21,425 bases of DNA, from NCBI RefSeq assembly GCF_001186125.1, contig NW_014040401.1, positions 1-21,425 on the forward strand, in the 5' to 3' direction. A model generated the notes under the pieces. It did not search any database, had not been told where the DNA came from, and saw nothing but the letters and a program-made list of their open reading frames with translations. Each line of letters opens with the position of its first letter. Positions within the stretch are counted from its first letter, which is position 1. A program made the translations under genes and the position numbers. Below are positions 1-8,605 of this stretch, in pieces. Source of the stretch: Sphaeroforma arctica JP610 (lineage: Eukaryota > Opisthokonta > Ichthyosporea > Ichthyophonida).

Positions 1-182
1 GAGATACAAATACGAATACATACTACACTTCGATCTGATATAGGAATACTCATGAAACGATCGTTGCGTTGGTTTCATTTTGCAGCTCATCGTTTGTTAG
101 TAAGCTATATTCAGTCGCCCATGTGTGAATCAACACACGATACAGACATTTACTTTTGCAACCTTTTTTCACAATCGCATAG
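1..182. other. Probable intron upstream of first visible lectin exon
   Basis: AT-rich sequence ending in a pyrimidine-containing acceptor (TTTTTTCACAATCGCATAG). No segment here matches the earlier part of an ERGIC-53 lectin domain, so it is read as the 3' part of an intron. Confidence 0.6.
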
Positions 183-383
183 GTGTGGAACCAGTATCCT
201 GTGCCATTCAATGAGTGGGAGATTTTGGTCAAATTCTCAATCTATGGCCGATCTCAGTCCGGAGCGGATGGTATGACGATATGGTTGACTGAGGACAGGG
301 CGGAAACGGGGAATATATTTGGATCTAAAGACTTCTTTAAGGGTCTTGGTCTGATGATTGACACGTACGATAACGATGGAAAG
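183..383 (+). CDS. LMAN1: Lectin gene, first visible exon (lectin domain core)
   Basis: Starts after a TAG acceptor at 180-182 and ends at AAG before a GTACGT donor; phase 0 at both ends, 67 codons. It begins VWNQYPVPFNEWEI, matching the VW...F.NWE segment of ERGIC-53, and carries GADG and DTYDNDGK, which hold ligand residues for sugar and calcium. Because it starts in mid-domain, at least one earlier exon is missing from the window. Confidence 0.93.
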
Positions 384-3300
384 GTACGTCCATTCGCACT
401 TAGGATTTTGATCCTACACATTCATTGAGTGTGCTCTCTGTATTATAGGTAGGAAAAGGTGAGTGACCATTCTCTCACCATCCTCTCATGCGATGAGGCA
501 TTTATTAATCATAAAATCAAAAGTGATATGCTCTGCGCATCCACATTTGCGTTAAATGATTTTCTCGCACCAACATACTATTATTATCATTTGGTAGTAT
601 CGTACGTTTCGTATTAAGTGGAGGTGGAACTGTCAATCTCAAGATGGAGAATGGTGTACTTCGCACACCCGAGTCCCGTACTATATCGACGAAATATACA
701 TGACTTATAACAACTCATGTTACACCGCATAGCCAAATAACATGTATGGCAAAGATCCACAGTGAACGTGTACTCGCCAGGTGACGCTTGTCTAAGTGCT
801 TGCGTAGCTCCGTGCGAACATTACAGTTCCAAAGAAGTATGTAATTAGCATACAATTTGGTAAGATACCTATATATATGGCCTTCTAACAAACAGTCTGT
901 GCTTCATTTGTTTATACCTATCGTCCATCCCTCACCAACTTCTTATCCTTGGTCTCATAGAGAGACAATCCCTCTTTGTACGCGGTCATCGGGGATGGGA
1001 ACACAGCGTTCAACCACAACAACGACGGTGGAGATGCAGTGATTGGCAAGTGTCGGGTGTATGCTCGCAACGCAATCAACCCCCTCACCATCCGAGCATC
1101 ATACGCAGATAAGACCTTGATGGTAAGTAATGACGTTAATATGGGCTCGCTCATCACGGGTTTAGCATTTTGGTCAACGCCGTGGATAAAAAGTCGCACG
1201 TTTGTGTATATTTATGATCATGATCAACTTCTGACCGTGTCTTGTATTCTCAAAAGAGTGTTGACTAGTGAACAAAACCTCGTGTGCATTTAACGGCTTG
1301 TCGTTGTCTACTAAATTCCGTGGCGAGTGATAAATTTCGAGCCTAGCGAGCTTAAATTGCCAGCTTAATCACAGTACATTACTTCACCCTACAGAGAGGA
1401 GAGTGATTAAAACATGATGTATAGATCCTATCATTAGATATGGAGACTATCGATATCTGATAGTTTATCTATATATATAGTGTCTTCTAACAATCGTGAT
1501 CACTCTCGGATCAAGTACGTAGTGTCTTTTGTATTGCTTGTGTATAGTTTCAGTGTTCGTGCTTACGCAGCAGGGCAGGAGTTATCGCCATAATTTGAGA
1601 TATTCGAGGTTTTGACTCACGCGTGGCCACACTGTCAACGAGAACATTTTTTCTTCTTCACATATTGGTGATCAGTACTTAGGCCTGGCGATAGGCCTGT
1701 CCTCGATGACAGGCATCTGTTGATAAGTCTAGAAGCGGCAAGTATTGCAAGCCCTACTTGTCTGTACGGAAAGATGGGCTCAGTATCTATCCCACTTCGA
1801 CACAATATTCGAGTGGGGTTTAAGCCCAAATAACGACTAGTACGATACGCTCTACTCTTCTGTACGCAGAACTGAGCTCACTACTGCATACTCTTTCGGC
1901 CCGACTATTTCTCTCAACATACCACAATACACCTCTTCAACACAGCAGTAGAGTGTATTTAAGCCTAAAAATGACTAGTACAACAAGCCCTACTCTCTGT
2001 ACATGGTGTCAAACTCAACCCCGGATACTGCTTCGGTCTGGTCGTGCCTTCCAACATACCACCAGTCACCGCTTTGACCTAATATTTAAAGCTTCCCGTT
2101 GCCAGGTATCTGTTGATGAGACTAGTAACGGCAAATACTACGAGCCCTGCTTCACTGTTAGTAAAATTGAAATACCCACTGGTTACTACTTCGGCGTGTC
2201 CGCCGCCACTGGAGGGCTGGCTGACGATCACATTGTGCAGTCGTTTCAAACTTTCAGGTAGGTATCCTATGAATTCGGTTCATCGTCGAGTATTGTGTGG
2301 ACACTTACGACGATAACTATGTTGTGGAGTTGTACCAAAAGCTCAGGTAAACATACTAGCGAAAGACTGTGTTTGAGTGTATTGAGCACGTACTATTTTG
2401 GTAAATCGAATCGAAAGTTCTAGTTTTGGGATATTAGGGTTTACTGTCATAACAATCACTTGGTTTGATCATTCTGAACTTTAGTTTTCGTTGATATCTG
2501 TCTTCAATTGTTCTAAATTACGTATACTTCTATTTTATTTCATGTTCTGAGTGTTGAGATTGGTATTTGTCATCTTTAAGCTACTAAGCGATCGTCCCTT
2601 GCACGTACCAACGCGCGGGTAGTGGGCACTCGCGTTCTTTCAGCCACAAGTGTACGTGTCTTTCTCTATGCATCTCTGTTGGCCAAAAACATGTCACTTG
2701 CCTACGACTCAAAGAGCTGTACACCCACTCTCAAGCATACGCACGCGTGTTATTGGCCGCGCACCTTCCATATGCGGAGTGGCTGTGATGTGTTGATGGC
2801 GTCAAGAGGTAGTCTAGGGCAGTCGGGTGGATTGTTTGTTTACTTAGGTACGCATCTAGCATTGCACGCAGTACCTTCATGAAGCATGCAAACACATGCA
2901 AGCTTGTCTGTGTTTCGAGCGATGTCCGAGAATTCGACGGGTCCTTCCTTCATAGCTGATCGATTTTCCCGTTAATCTGGCAATGGGTTCGACCTCACAC
3001 AGACTGCGATGTCATATTAATTTGAAAAGTGCATAGAGGCTAAGACAATCTTAAGGTCGGGGGAGTCTTCCCTTTGCGTGCATGTAGCGTCCGCGCTCTT
3101 CACGATCGATCGCGGCCATTGGCGTCGACTGTCTGAATTCTCTATATTATTATGGTGTATACCTTGTTTTAGATCTGAGTCATTCACTTGTGTCTTCACA
3201 AGTTTACGTCCCCTTTGCACCTGTAGTCCCTACGTGGTACAATTGTCTCATGGCGATCTGAACTGTTCTGCAGTCTTCCAACCTGCCTCTTCTCTCGCAC

Positions 3301-6300
3301 TCATAAAGCCTCTCTTATATTCATTTGGACTGTTCACTTATTTCTCCATACTTTGACGATTCGTGGATATCCGTAGCCGGCAGTCTGCGGCACAGAACGA
3401 GCAACGGAAACAAGACGCAACGGTATGTTATCGTACACACACCAATGGGTGTTGTGTCGCTTCCAATATCCGTCACTACCAGAGAGAAGGTATCGAGCAA
3501 TTTGCAATAACATTCAATTCCGGTATACGAGTATTGTAATGAAACGGGAATCTGGTATATGTGGTGTTCTGATATTCCGCTGTCCTCGAGAGTAATAACT
3601 GGTGCTGGATTTTGTAGAACCACCTGTGTGAGCGAATTCTGCTTGTTGCTGGTTGGCAGAGTAATATCAGAATTTGCAACCGCCAGTCACATGTTTCCGA
3701 GGCCCCTCACTCACCATCATTTATTCTTTGAAAGTCTGATGGAGTGTTTACACTATACTCGCTGTTATTATATTTGTCTTTGTCTTGAAAGGGGATGGTG
3801 TGCTCAGGTATCTTCTAAAGCCCCTTATCAACGGAATATGGACGCGTTTGTACATTGTTGTAAAGCAAGGTATCATGATAAGGCATGCGTTTCAATGCGT
3901 TCATACAAGCACTTGAATGGAGTTAATGCATGCTACATATGTCAGATAGTGTATTTACACAGGGCACTATACTGCTGTTGATAGGCTTCTTGCGCAGACT
4001 TATCTACGTACGAGATGTTGGTACTGTTAGACGGTGTTCTGCATGCACTTATCCTGAGAAGGCTTGCTAGTCAATGTATTACCATGGGTAGATAGATAAC
4101 GGGCGTTTCTGCCCGATGTATCTTTTAGGATGAAGAGTGATAGTATGCTGGCACAACACCCTATACCGCAGCCAGGAACCTTCCTTAGTAGAGACTGGTT
4201 ACACATTGAGTTGTCGGGTCTTTTTACGATACCTCGAGGAATTTTTTTATCGGAAGGCATGGGGTTCAACGTATTCCTGTGCCTGGAAAACCGAAGGCGT
4301 GCCCTACTATCACACTATAGTCAGTATATACATTCGGCTTTGTATGTGGGCGAAAAACATCGTGTCCTGAAAACCCCCTTGCCTCTCCCATACAGCTGAA
4401 ATTAAGTGATGAGGAGCACGAGGATCTCGTACGAAAATTCGGCGAACACGTGGCCGAATTCAACGCCAATCAGAACGCGTATAAACAGGAGCACAAGGAC
4501 GATGCGGACTACCAGGAAGATCCCAGTGAGGTGAGTACAGTATAGCGTTGCTATGTGTTTGTATAAAAATGCCGATATGTGTACTTTTTTCTGCATTGGC
4601 AGTGGGACTGTATTGTTCGTGTTTTATGGTAAGCGTGCCTGGTGACAGAAAGAGTACCAGAAAGTTATCCCAGCGAGGCATACCGCTATACTGCCCACGT
4701 CATCGCACAAAGCTGTTGTTTTGTGCGTCTATATATTTTTGGTATAGTATAATTGCTATGTCAATCATAATGAATTCAAGAAATAGCACGAGAAAATAGG
4801 CCCAGCGAAGTGTGTACAGCGTATATTTATCATACGGTTGTAGAAAGATATTGTAGTTGATATATATATTGTAGTTGATGTATATATATATATATTTATA
4901 TATTAAGGCGATAATGATTCATCTGCCTCCCATTAAAACCTAGGTAGTGAACGGGTACGGCGCGAAGACACTTGAAGCCATCTCAGAGTTCCAAAGGTCA
5001 CTGAACGCTATGTTCCAATTCGAAATGAAGGAACTAGACGCCAATATCAAAAACAACCACATCCTAGTACTTCGGCAGCTGAAGACCATGAAGAAGCAAA
5101 TGTATGTGTGAACTTATGATTAAGTATATCTGATCTATATTGACATATAGCTAAAGTAAGCATAGCTATATAAACGTCTTTTCTGCTGCTCTGTACGATT
5201 GGTTTCTGATCATGACACGTTATAGCCTACTATAAAAAGGTATCATGAATTCTGTAGGAGGCTATGGAAGTAATGCATTTGTACGACTTTTAAACCTGAA
5301 TCCAACAAAATATCGTAAAACAGCCAGCAAATAAACGAGAAGATGGAACTACAAGGGAATCTACTGCATGAATCTGTCGGGGAGGCCAAGGGCAGCAGCG
5401 GCGATACTAAATCACTGGAACGCTTAATTAGTAGCATGGGCATCAAGGTAAGTCTATCACACTTCCGCTAGTACCGATATTTGCCAGGCCCATTGTGACA
5501 CTATTACATTTTTCTAGGATGGATATAAAGAAGATACTACATACCACCGCTTGTACAAGTGATATATGCTAGCTGGAAGGCGAGACTGTCACACTTCTGT
5601 TTGCCAGGCTCAATGTGACACTACCACACTTTCCTAGGTCTGATATATACTAACCTAAAAGGAGGGCTGTCACACGGTTAGTTCTGATATTATCCAGCCG
5701 CATAACTGCGACACTGTTCGAAGCTACAGACGTTTAAAGGCTGAGGGGTTCTAGAATTATAAAAATTTAGACTTTACAGATGATAAGCTGAATTTTGTGC
5801 AAACCAACTCCTCTCCTCTCCAGATTGATGCGATGACTGAGAAAGTTGGGGCTTTAGAGCACAAGTACGACCAACTCGAAAAGGGCATCAAGGTATGTTG
5901 GTATGGAACTTGTGGTTGACAGCACGGGGAGTGCCGCATCTACAAATGCACGTGAGGAATGATTCTCGATTCGACAGAATTTTAGTATTCATAAAAAACC
6001 TTAGTGTTATGGACATTGGCATAGGCTATTTAGATTGTATCGATGTAATATGATAGGGATACAGTCATGCGATGTACTGTTTATCCTACGTTGCAATCTT
6101 TGGGTCAATGCGCACAGTGTCAGTCCTTAGCTCTTCCTGCTAGAGAGTGCGTACAGTCATGTGCTGTGCCGTTTATATTGCGTTGCAATCTTTGGGTCAA
6201 TGCGCACAGTGCCAGTCCCTAGCTCTTCCTGCTAGAGAGTGAGTACAGTCATGTGATGTGCCGTATTGTAATACGTTGCAATCTTTGGGTCAATGCGCAC

Positions 6301-7410
6301 AGTGCCAGTCCTTAGCTCTTCCTGCTAGAGAGTGAGTACAGTCATGTGATGTGCCGTTTGTATTACGTTGCAATCTTTGGGTCAATGCGCACAGTGCCAG
6401 TCCTTAGCTCTTCCTGCTAGAGAGTGAGTACAGTCATATGATGTGCCGTTTGTATTACGTTGCAATCTTTGGGCTAAAGGGTCATAGTTTCGCACAGAGC
6501 CAACCGTTTTTACGCCGCTTGCTCACTTCAGTTCCAGCAAGAGTCCGGCCACAAAGATATCAAGCGTTCATTGAAGCAGGAGACGCAGAAAATGAAGGCC
6601 CATGTCGAAGAGGGTGGGAACAGCTACTTTTGGGCGGCTGCTGTGGTAGTGGCTGTACAGGTATAGAGGGATGGATAGTAGGTTTTATACATGCATGTAT
6701 ACGTGGTAGTTGGTTGTACATGTACGGAGTGATAGATGATTGATTGTATACATTATGTGGTATTGACTGTGTTTATACATCCATGTATACATGGTAGTTT
6801 ACAGATGGGCATGGTTATCTGCAGGTTGGAGTTCGGAGTATTACTAACGTATATTACATAGAGATTCTATGGGCGTGTAGAGACGTGTGTGGAATAGGGG
6901 TGTCTCTATATGTGTAAGTAAGTGTCGATGAACGCATGGGGGTACGGTCATCTGTAAGTATTGATAGTATCGACATATGCATGTGGGCCAACAGTTCGCG
7001 CACAGTGTATGTGCCAACATGCCCTGTTAGCAAACGGATATTGAACAAGTACTCGGGCTGCGTATTCATCAAGCAGGTACAATCTGTGCTCTGAAGTGAA
7101 GTGTATTGCATCTGCTGCGTATGAGCGTCTTTTTCTCCATATTGTGCCATAGTTAAGGTATATCATGCTGTAAAAGAGCGCTGCATGCACTCACACTACA
7201 TCCAGACTATCCTTCTCGTACCAAGTTTTTAGCATGCGCCTCTCGTTCCGTAGAGTTGTTGTCAACTAGTGAGCTTACCCGGACGCTCGATGGAGCAGCG
7301 CAACTAATCGTCACCTACCTCACAATCTAAATATCGCGATGCAGGTCGTTTTGCTGATCGCGTACATAGTTTTCAAGAAAACATCCGAGAGGGAAAAGAA
7401 ATTCATATAG
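183..7410 (+). CDS. LMAN1: ERGIC-53/LMAN1-type L-type lectin cargo receptor, 5' end outside window
   Basis: Membrane lectin that, by family knowledge, binds high-mannose glycoproteins in the ER and cycles with them to the Golgi. Exons: 183-383, 961-1122, 2106-2257, 3377-3422, 4396-4530, 4944-5101, 5324-5447, 5824-5892, 6532-6660, 7345-7410; all nine introns are GT-AG and phase-consistent, giving 413 residues. Numbered from the first visible residue, the lectin domain runs to about 171. It keeps the sugar and calcium ligands of ERGIC-53: D29 in GADGMTIW, D60/Y62/N64/D65 in IDTYDNDGK, H86 and D89 in NHNND, and GG157-158 in ATGGLADDH. The domain cysteine pair is C98 and C136. Residues 188-375 are charged and helical (stalk), 381-402 form one membrane span, and the tail ends KKFI, a KKXX retrieval signal. 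VIP36-type lectins lack such a long stalk. The first part of the lectin domain and the signal peptide are upstream of the window. Confidence 0.95.
961..1122 (+). CDS. LMAN1: Lectin gene exon: second ligand segment
   Basis: Follows the CATAG acceptor at 956-960 and ends at ATG before GTAAGT; phase 0 at both ends, 54 codons. RDNPSLYAVIGDGN continues directly from the DNDGK of the previous exon, as in DNDGKKNNP of ERGIC-53. It supplies the histidine and aspartate of NHNNDGG and the first domain cysteine in GKCRVYARN. Confidence 0.93.
1713..2060 (+). repeat. Three decayed tandem copies of the 5' half of lectin exon 2106-2257
   Basis: Copy 1 (1713-1820) follows a GACAG like a splice acceptor. It stays open for 36 codons before TAA at 1821, and reads ASVDKSRSGKYCKPYLSV against VSVDETSNGKYYEPCFTV of the working exon. 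Copies 2 and 3 are anchored by GACTAGTA at 1835 and 1973 (2120 in the working exon, spaced by 138 and 147 bp). Both carry a TTAAGCC-like piece of the flanking intron just upstream. Copy 2 has a stop in the aligned frame. No copy shows the GGLADD end of the exon. Confidence 0.75.
2106..2257 (+). CDS. LMAN1: Lectin gene exon: end of lectin domain
   Basis: Acceptor TTGCCAG ends at 2105 and the GTAGGT donor starts at 2258; enters in phase 0 and leaves with two bases (AG). It encodes VSVDETSNGKYYEPC, with the second domain cysteine, then GYYFGVSAATGGLADDH, the most diagnostic ERGIC-53 motif in the window. Decayed copies of this exon lie on both sides of it. Confidence 0.95.
2309..2349 (+). repeat. 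Decayed downstream copy of the 3' end of the same lectin exon
   Basis: GACGATAACTATGTTGTGGA followed by a CTCAGGTAA donor-like end aligns with GACGATCACATTGTGCAGTC...TTTCAGGTAGG, the end of the exon at 2223-2263, offset by 86 bp. It is too short and too diverged to be a working exon, and using it would break the phase. Confidence 0.55.
3377..3422 (+). CDS. LMAN1: Lectin gene small exon (46 nt), start of stalk
   Basis: A 46-nt exon between CCGTAG at 3371-3376 and a GTATGT donor at 3423. I called it because the flanking exons cannot be joined directly: the upstream exon ends with two bases and the downstream one starts in phase 0. This exon supplies one base plus 15 codons and repairs the phase exactly. 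Its translation, RQSAAQNEQRKQDAT, is the hydrophilic linker expected between the lectin domain and the stalk helix. Confidence 0.75.
4396..4530 (+). CDS. LMAN1: Lectin gene exon: start of helical stalk
   Basis: Strong pyrimidine tract and ACAG acceptor end at 4395; donor GTGAGT at 4531; 45 codons, phase 0 at both ends. LKLSDEEHEDLVRKFGEHV resembles the EISEKEKEKYQEEFEHF region that follows the lectin domain in animal ERGIC-53. It is rich in E, K and D and predicted helical. Confidence 0.9.
4858..4915. repeat. TA-rich microsatellite in lectin intron
   Basis: Two TATATATA runs separated by a duplicated TTGTAGTTGATGTAT-like segment, about 30 bp before the acceptor of the exon at 4944. Confidence 0.8.
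4944..5101 (+). CDS. LMAN1: Lectin gene exon: stalk coiled coil
   Basis: Acceptor CCTAG ends at 4943 and donor GTATGT starts at 5102; 52 codons plus two bases. Contains AKTLEAISEFQRSLNAMF and MKELDANIKNNHILVLRQLK, with a hydrophobic spacing typical of a helical oligomerisation stalk. The preceding intron carries a TA-rich tract at about 4858-4915. Confidence 0.9.
5324..5447 (+). CDS. LMAN1: Lectin gene exon: stalk
   Basis: Acceptor CAG at 5321-5323 is chosen over the CAG four bases downstream, because only the first keeps the frame open. Donor GTAAGT at 5448. One base plus 41 codons, including INEKMELQGNLLHESVGEAK and a glycine/serine-rich break (GSSGD). Confidence 0.88.
5456..5715. repeat. 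Diverged tandem repeat in lectin intron (3 copies)
   Basis: The core TCACACTTC...TTTGCCAGGCYCAATGTGACACTA...CTAGG occurs at about 5458-5518 and 5589-5638. A weaker third copy is at 5670-5715 (TCACACGG...ATCCAGCCGCATAACTGCGACACTG). Confidence 0.7.
5824..5892 (+). CDS. LMAN1: Lectin gene exon: stalk heptads
   Basis: Pyrimidine tract CCTCTCCTCTCCAG ends at 5823; donor GTATGT at 5893; 23 codons, phase 0 throughout. Encodes IDAMTEKVGALEHKYDQLEK, a clear heptad pattern that continues into the next exon. Confidence 0.9.
6061..6475. repeat. 92-bp minisatellite, about 4.5 copies
   Basis: Units start with ACAGTCATG at 6061, 6153, 6245, 6338 and 6430 (periods 92, 92, 93, 92). Each contains CGTTGCAATCTTTGGGTCAA and CTTCCTGCTAGAGAGTG. 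The last copy is partial and stops 57 bp before the acceptor of the exon at 6532. Copies differ at only a few positions, so the expansion is recent compared with the other repeats here. Confidence 0.95.
6532..6660 (+). CDS. LMAN1: Lectin gene exon: end of stalk and start of membrane span
   Basis: 43 codons, phase 0 at both ends, donor GTATAG at 6661. A second acceptor six bases later (exon from 6538) would also keep frame and drop two residues, so both forms may be made. It encodes the last stalk helix, a short GGNSYF linker and the start of the membrane span (AAAVVVAVQ). There is no cysteine next to the membrane, unlike the disulfide-forming pair of human ERGIC-53. Confidence 0.9.
7345..7410 (+). 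CDS. LMAN1: Lectin gene last exon: membrane span, KKFI tail, stop
   Basis: Acceptor GCAG ends at 7344. It encodes VVLLIAYIVFKK, then TSEREKKFI and TAG at 7408-7410. Lysines at -3 and -4 form a canonical dilysine (KKXX) COPI signal; the terminal FI replaces the FF used for ER exit in human ERGIC-53. Confidence 0.95.
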   Translation, partial: VVLLIAYIVFKKTSEREKKFI

Positions 7411-8041
7411 TGCAAGCAGTGGCAAAGATAGAAACTGCGCAGCCTGTAGCCGGCAAAGTGACTTGCGCGTCTGGAAGTAGACTTTAGACTATACCAGACT
7501 AGACTGGATCTGGGGGTGTCCCTGAGTACACCGCAAGTGTGGAAACAATCCCAACATACATGCCCAGAAACAGGGGGCCGTTTCCCCTGGATTCCATCGA
7601 ACGAAACGGTTGCACCTACACCGGTGAGAGAAAAGCAAAGTAGCAACGTAGCAAGTGAGGACATTAAAGTAGGCCGATGTGAAACTCAGCCGAACTCTGC
7701 AGGACTCCCACATTCGACTGTAGTGCAACATTTTGCCGAGGGCGTATACAGGTCAGTCTAGGCCATGTAGTGGCATGTGCATGCTCACTTAGCTACGCAG
7801 GCCTGATAATTGTAGATATAAGCAGTATACGAAGTACAGATATAGACATGGGGAGCGAGACATTGTACAGTCAAAGTATACTCCGAACTGAACGTCAGCG
7901 GAAATGAACTGGTCTGGCCATAAACTTTAATACTGTTGCATGATGTTGACAATATATAAATTTGTGATTCGTGCTACAAACAGAGACAACGACGTATATG
8001 TCGATTCCGTCGGTCTGTCTGTCTTTCACGACTTAGGCCAC

Positions 8042-8047
8042 AATAAA
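8042..8047 (+). promoter_or_regulatory. Candidate polyadenylation signal of lectin gene
   Basis: AATAAA about 630 bp after the stop codon, followed within 90 bp by T- and G-containing sequence. It is the only perfect hexamer I noticed on the plus strand after the stop. Confidence 0.5.
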
Positions 8048-8135
8048 AGGCTCTCCCCAATTTCCCCGTTTGGTACATAGAGGCCTCTAAAAGGCCCCTT
8101 GCGGAAATTTGTATTTGTTTAAAAAAAAAGGAAAA

Positions 8136-8253
8136 AAAACCACCAATGGAATTATTACTTTGTTTTTTTTAATGTTGTTTTTGAAAAATATATAAAACCA
8201 CCAATGGAATTATTACTTTGTTTTTTTTAATGTTGTTTTTGAAAATTATATAA
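8136..8253. repeat. 58-bp tandem duplication, nearly identical
   Basis: Two copies (8136-8193 and 8194-8253) of AAAACCACCAATGGAATTAT followed by TACTTTG, eight T, AATGTTG, five T, GAAAA. They differ only near the end. On the minus strand each contains ATTAAA (8168-8173 and 8226-8231), a possible weak polyadenylation signal for the minus-strand gene. Confidence 0.9.
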
Positions 8254-8449
8254 TCATAACACAAATATGTATGTCATAACTAGTTATATGTAAGCTGTAT
8301 GTAGGCTGTACATAGGCGTGTAAATACACATTTAGCCCTCGATGTCTGATCAGTGCTTAAATACTAAATAGAATACTAAATAGAAGGCTATCTTATATAT
8401 TTGACTGATATTTCTATGAAAATTCACGGCCTTCTGAATAGTGTTGCGG

Positions 8450-8572
8450 TCAAAGGCAATTTGGGGCAAATGCATGAAACATCGATCCCCTCTGGGATTT
8501 TCATTTTCATCCCTCCCTCCAGAGGGGGTCATGGTAAATGTCAATTTTCGTGTCAGAGAGAATGGCCTTTGA
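8450..8572 (-). other. Nested inverted repeats in presumed 3' UTR
   Basis: Inner stem: GATCCCCTCTGGG at 8484-8496 pairs with TCCAGAGGGGGTC at 8518-8530 (13 pairs including two G-U). Outer arms TCAAAGGC at 8450-8457 and GCCTTTGA at 8565-8572 pair perfectly. The structure starts 34 bp beyond the stop codon of the minus-strand gene and would be transcribed in its 3' UTR. Confidence 0.6.
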
Positions 8573-8605
8573 TTTGGAAATGCTGTTCGACTGACAACTT
8601 CTAAC

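Larger units (their letters stand above)
7411..8605. other. 3' region between convergent genes
   Basis: Holds the lectin 3' UTR, a polyadenylation signal near 8042, a T-rich 58-bp duplication, and the presumed 3' UTR of the minus-strand gene with a hairpin. A 114-codon antisense ORF (7320-7664, minus) overlaps the last lectin exon and is judged fortuitous. No further gene is supported. Confidence 0.6.

Noticed and set aside
446-462. 10-nt microexon (GTAGGAAAAG) between AG and GTGAGT in the first lectin intron
   Set aside because: Would shift the frame between two exons that already join in phase 0 with family-like sequence.
2291-2346. Possible extra lectin exon ending CTCAG before GTAAAC
   Set aside because: Its length does not restore the phase between exons 2106-2257 and 4396-4530; it aligns better as a decayed copy of the preceding exon's end. 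The 46-nt exon at 3377 fits instead.
2985-3000. Pol III B-box-like GGGTTCGACCTC
   Set aside because: No A-box at a suitable distance and no cloverleaf could be drawn; a similar GGTTCGAGGGG near 20551 fails for the same reason.
3559-3981. 140-codon plus-strand ORF inside a lectin intron
   Set aside because: Lies wholly in the intron 3423-4395, has a random-looking cysteine- and histidine-scattered composition, no flanking splice logic that fits the lectin phases, and no recognised motif.
7320-7664. 114-codon minus-strand ORF with a signal-peptide-like start (MSSLATLLLCFSLTGVG)
   Set aside because: Antisense to the last lectin exon and its 3' UTR; no continuation or regulatory signal supports it.
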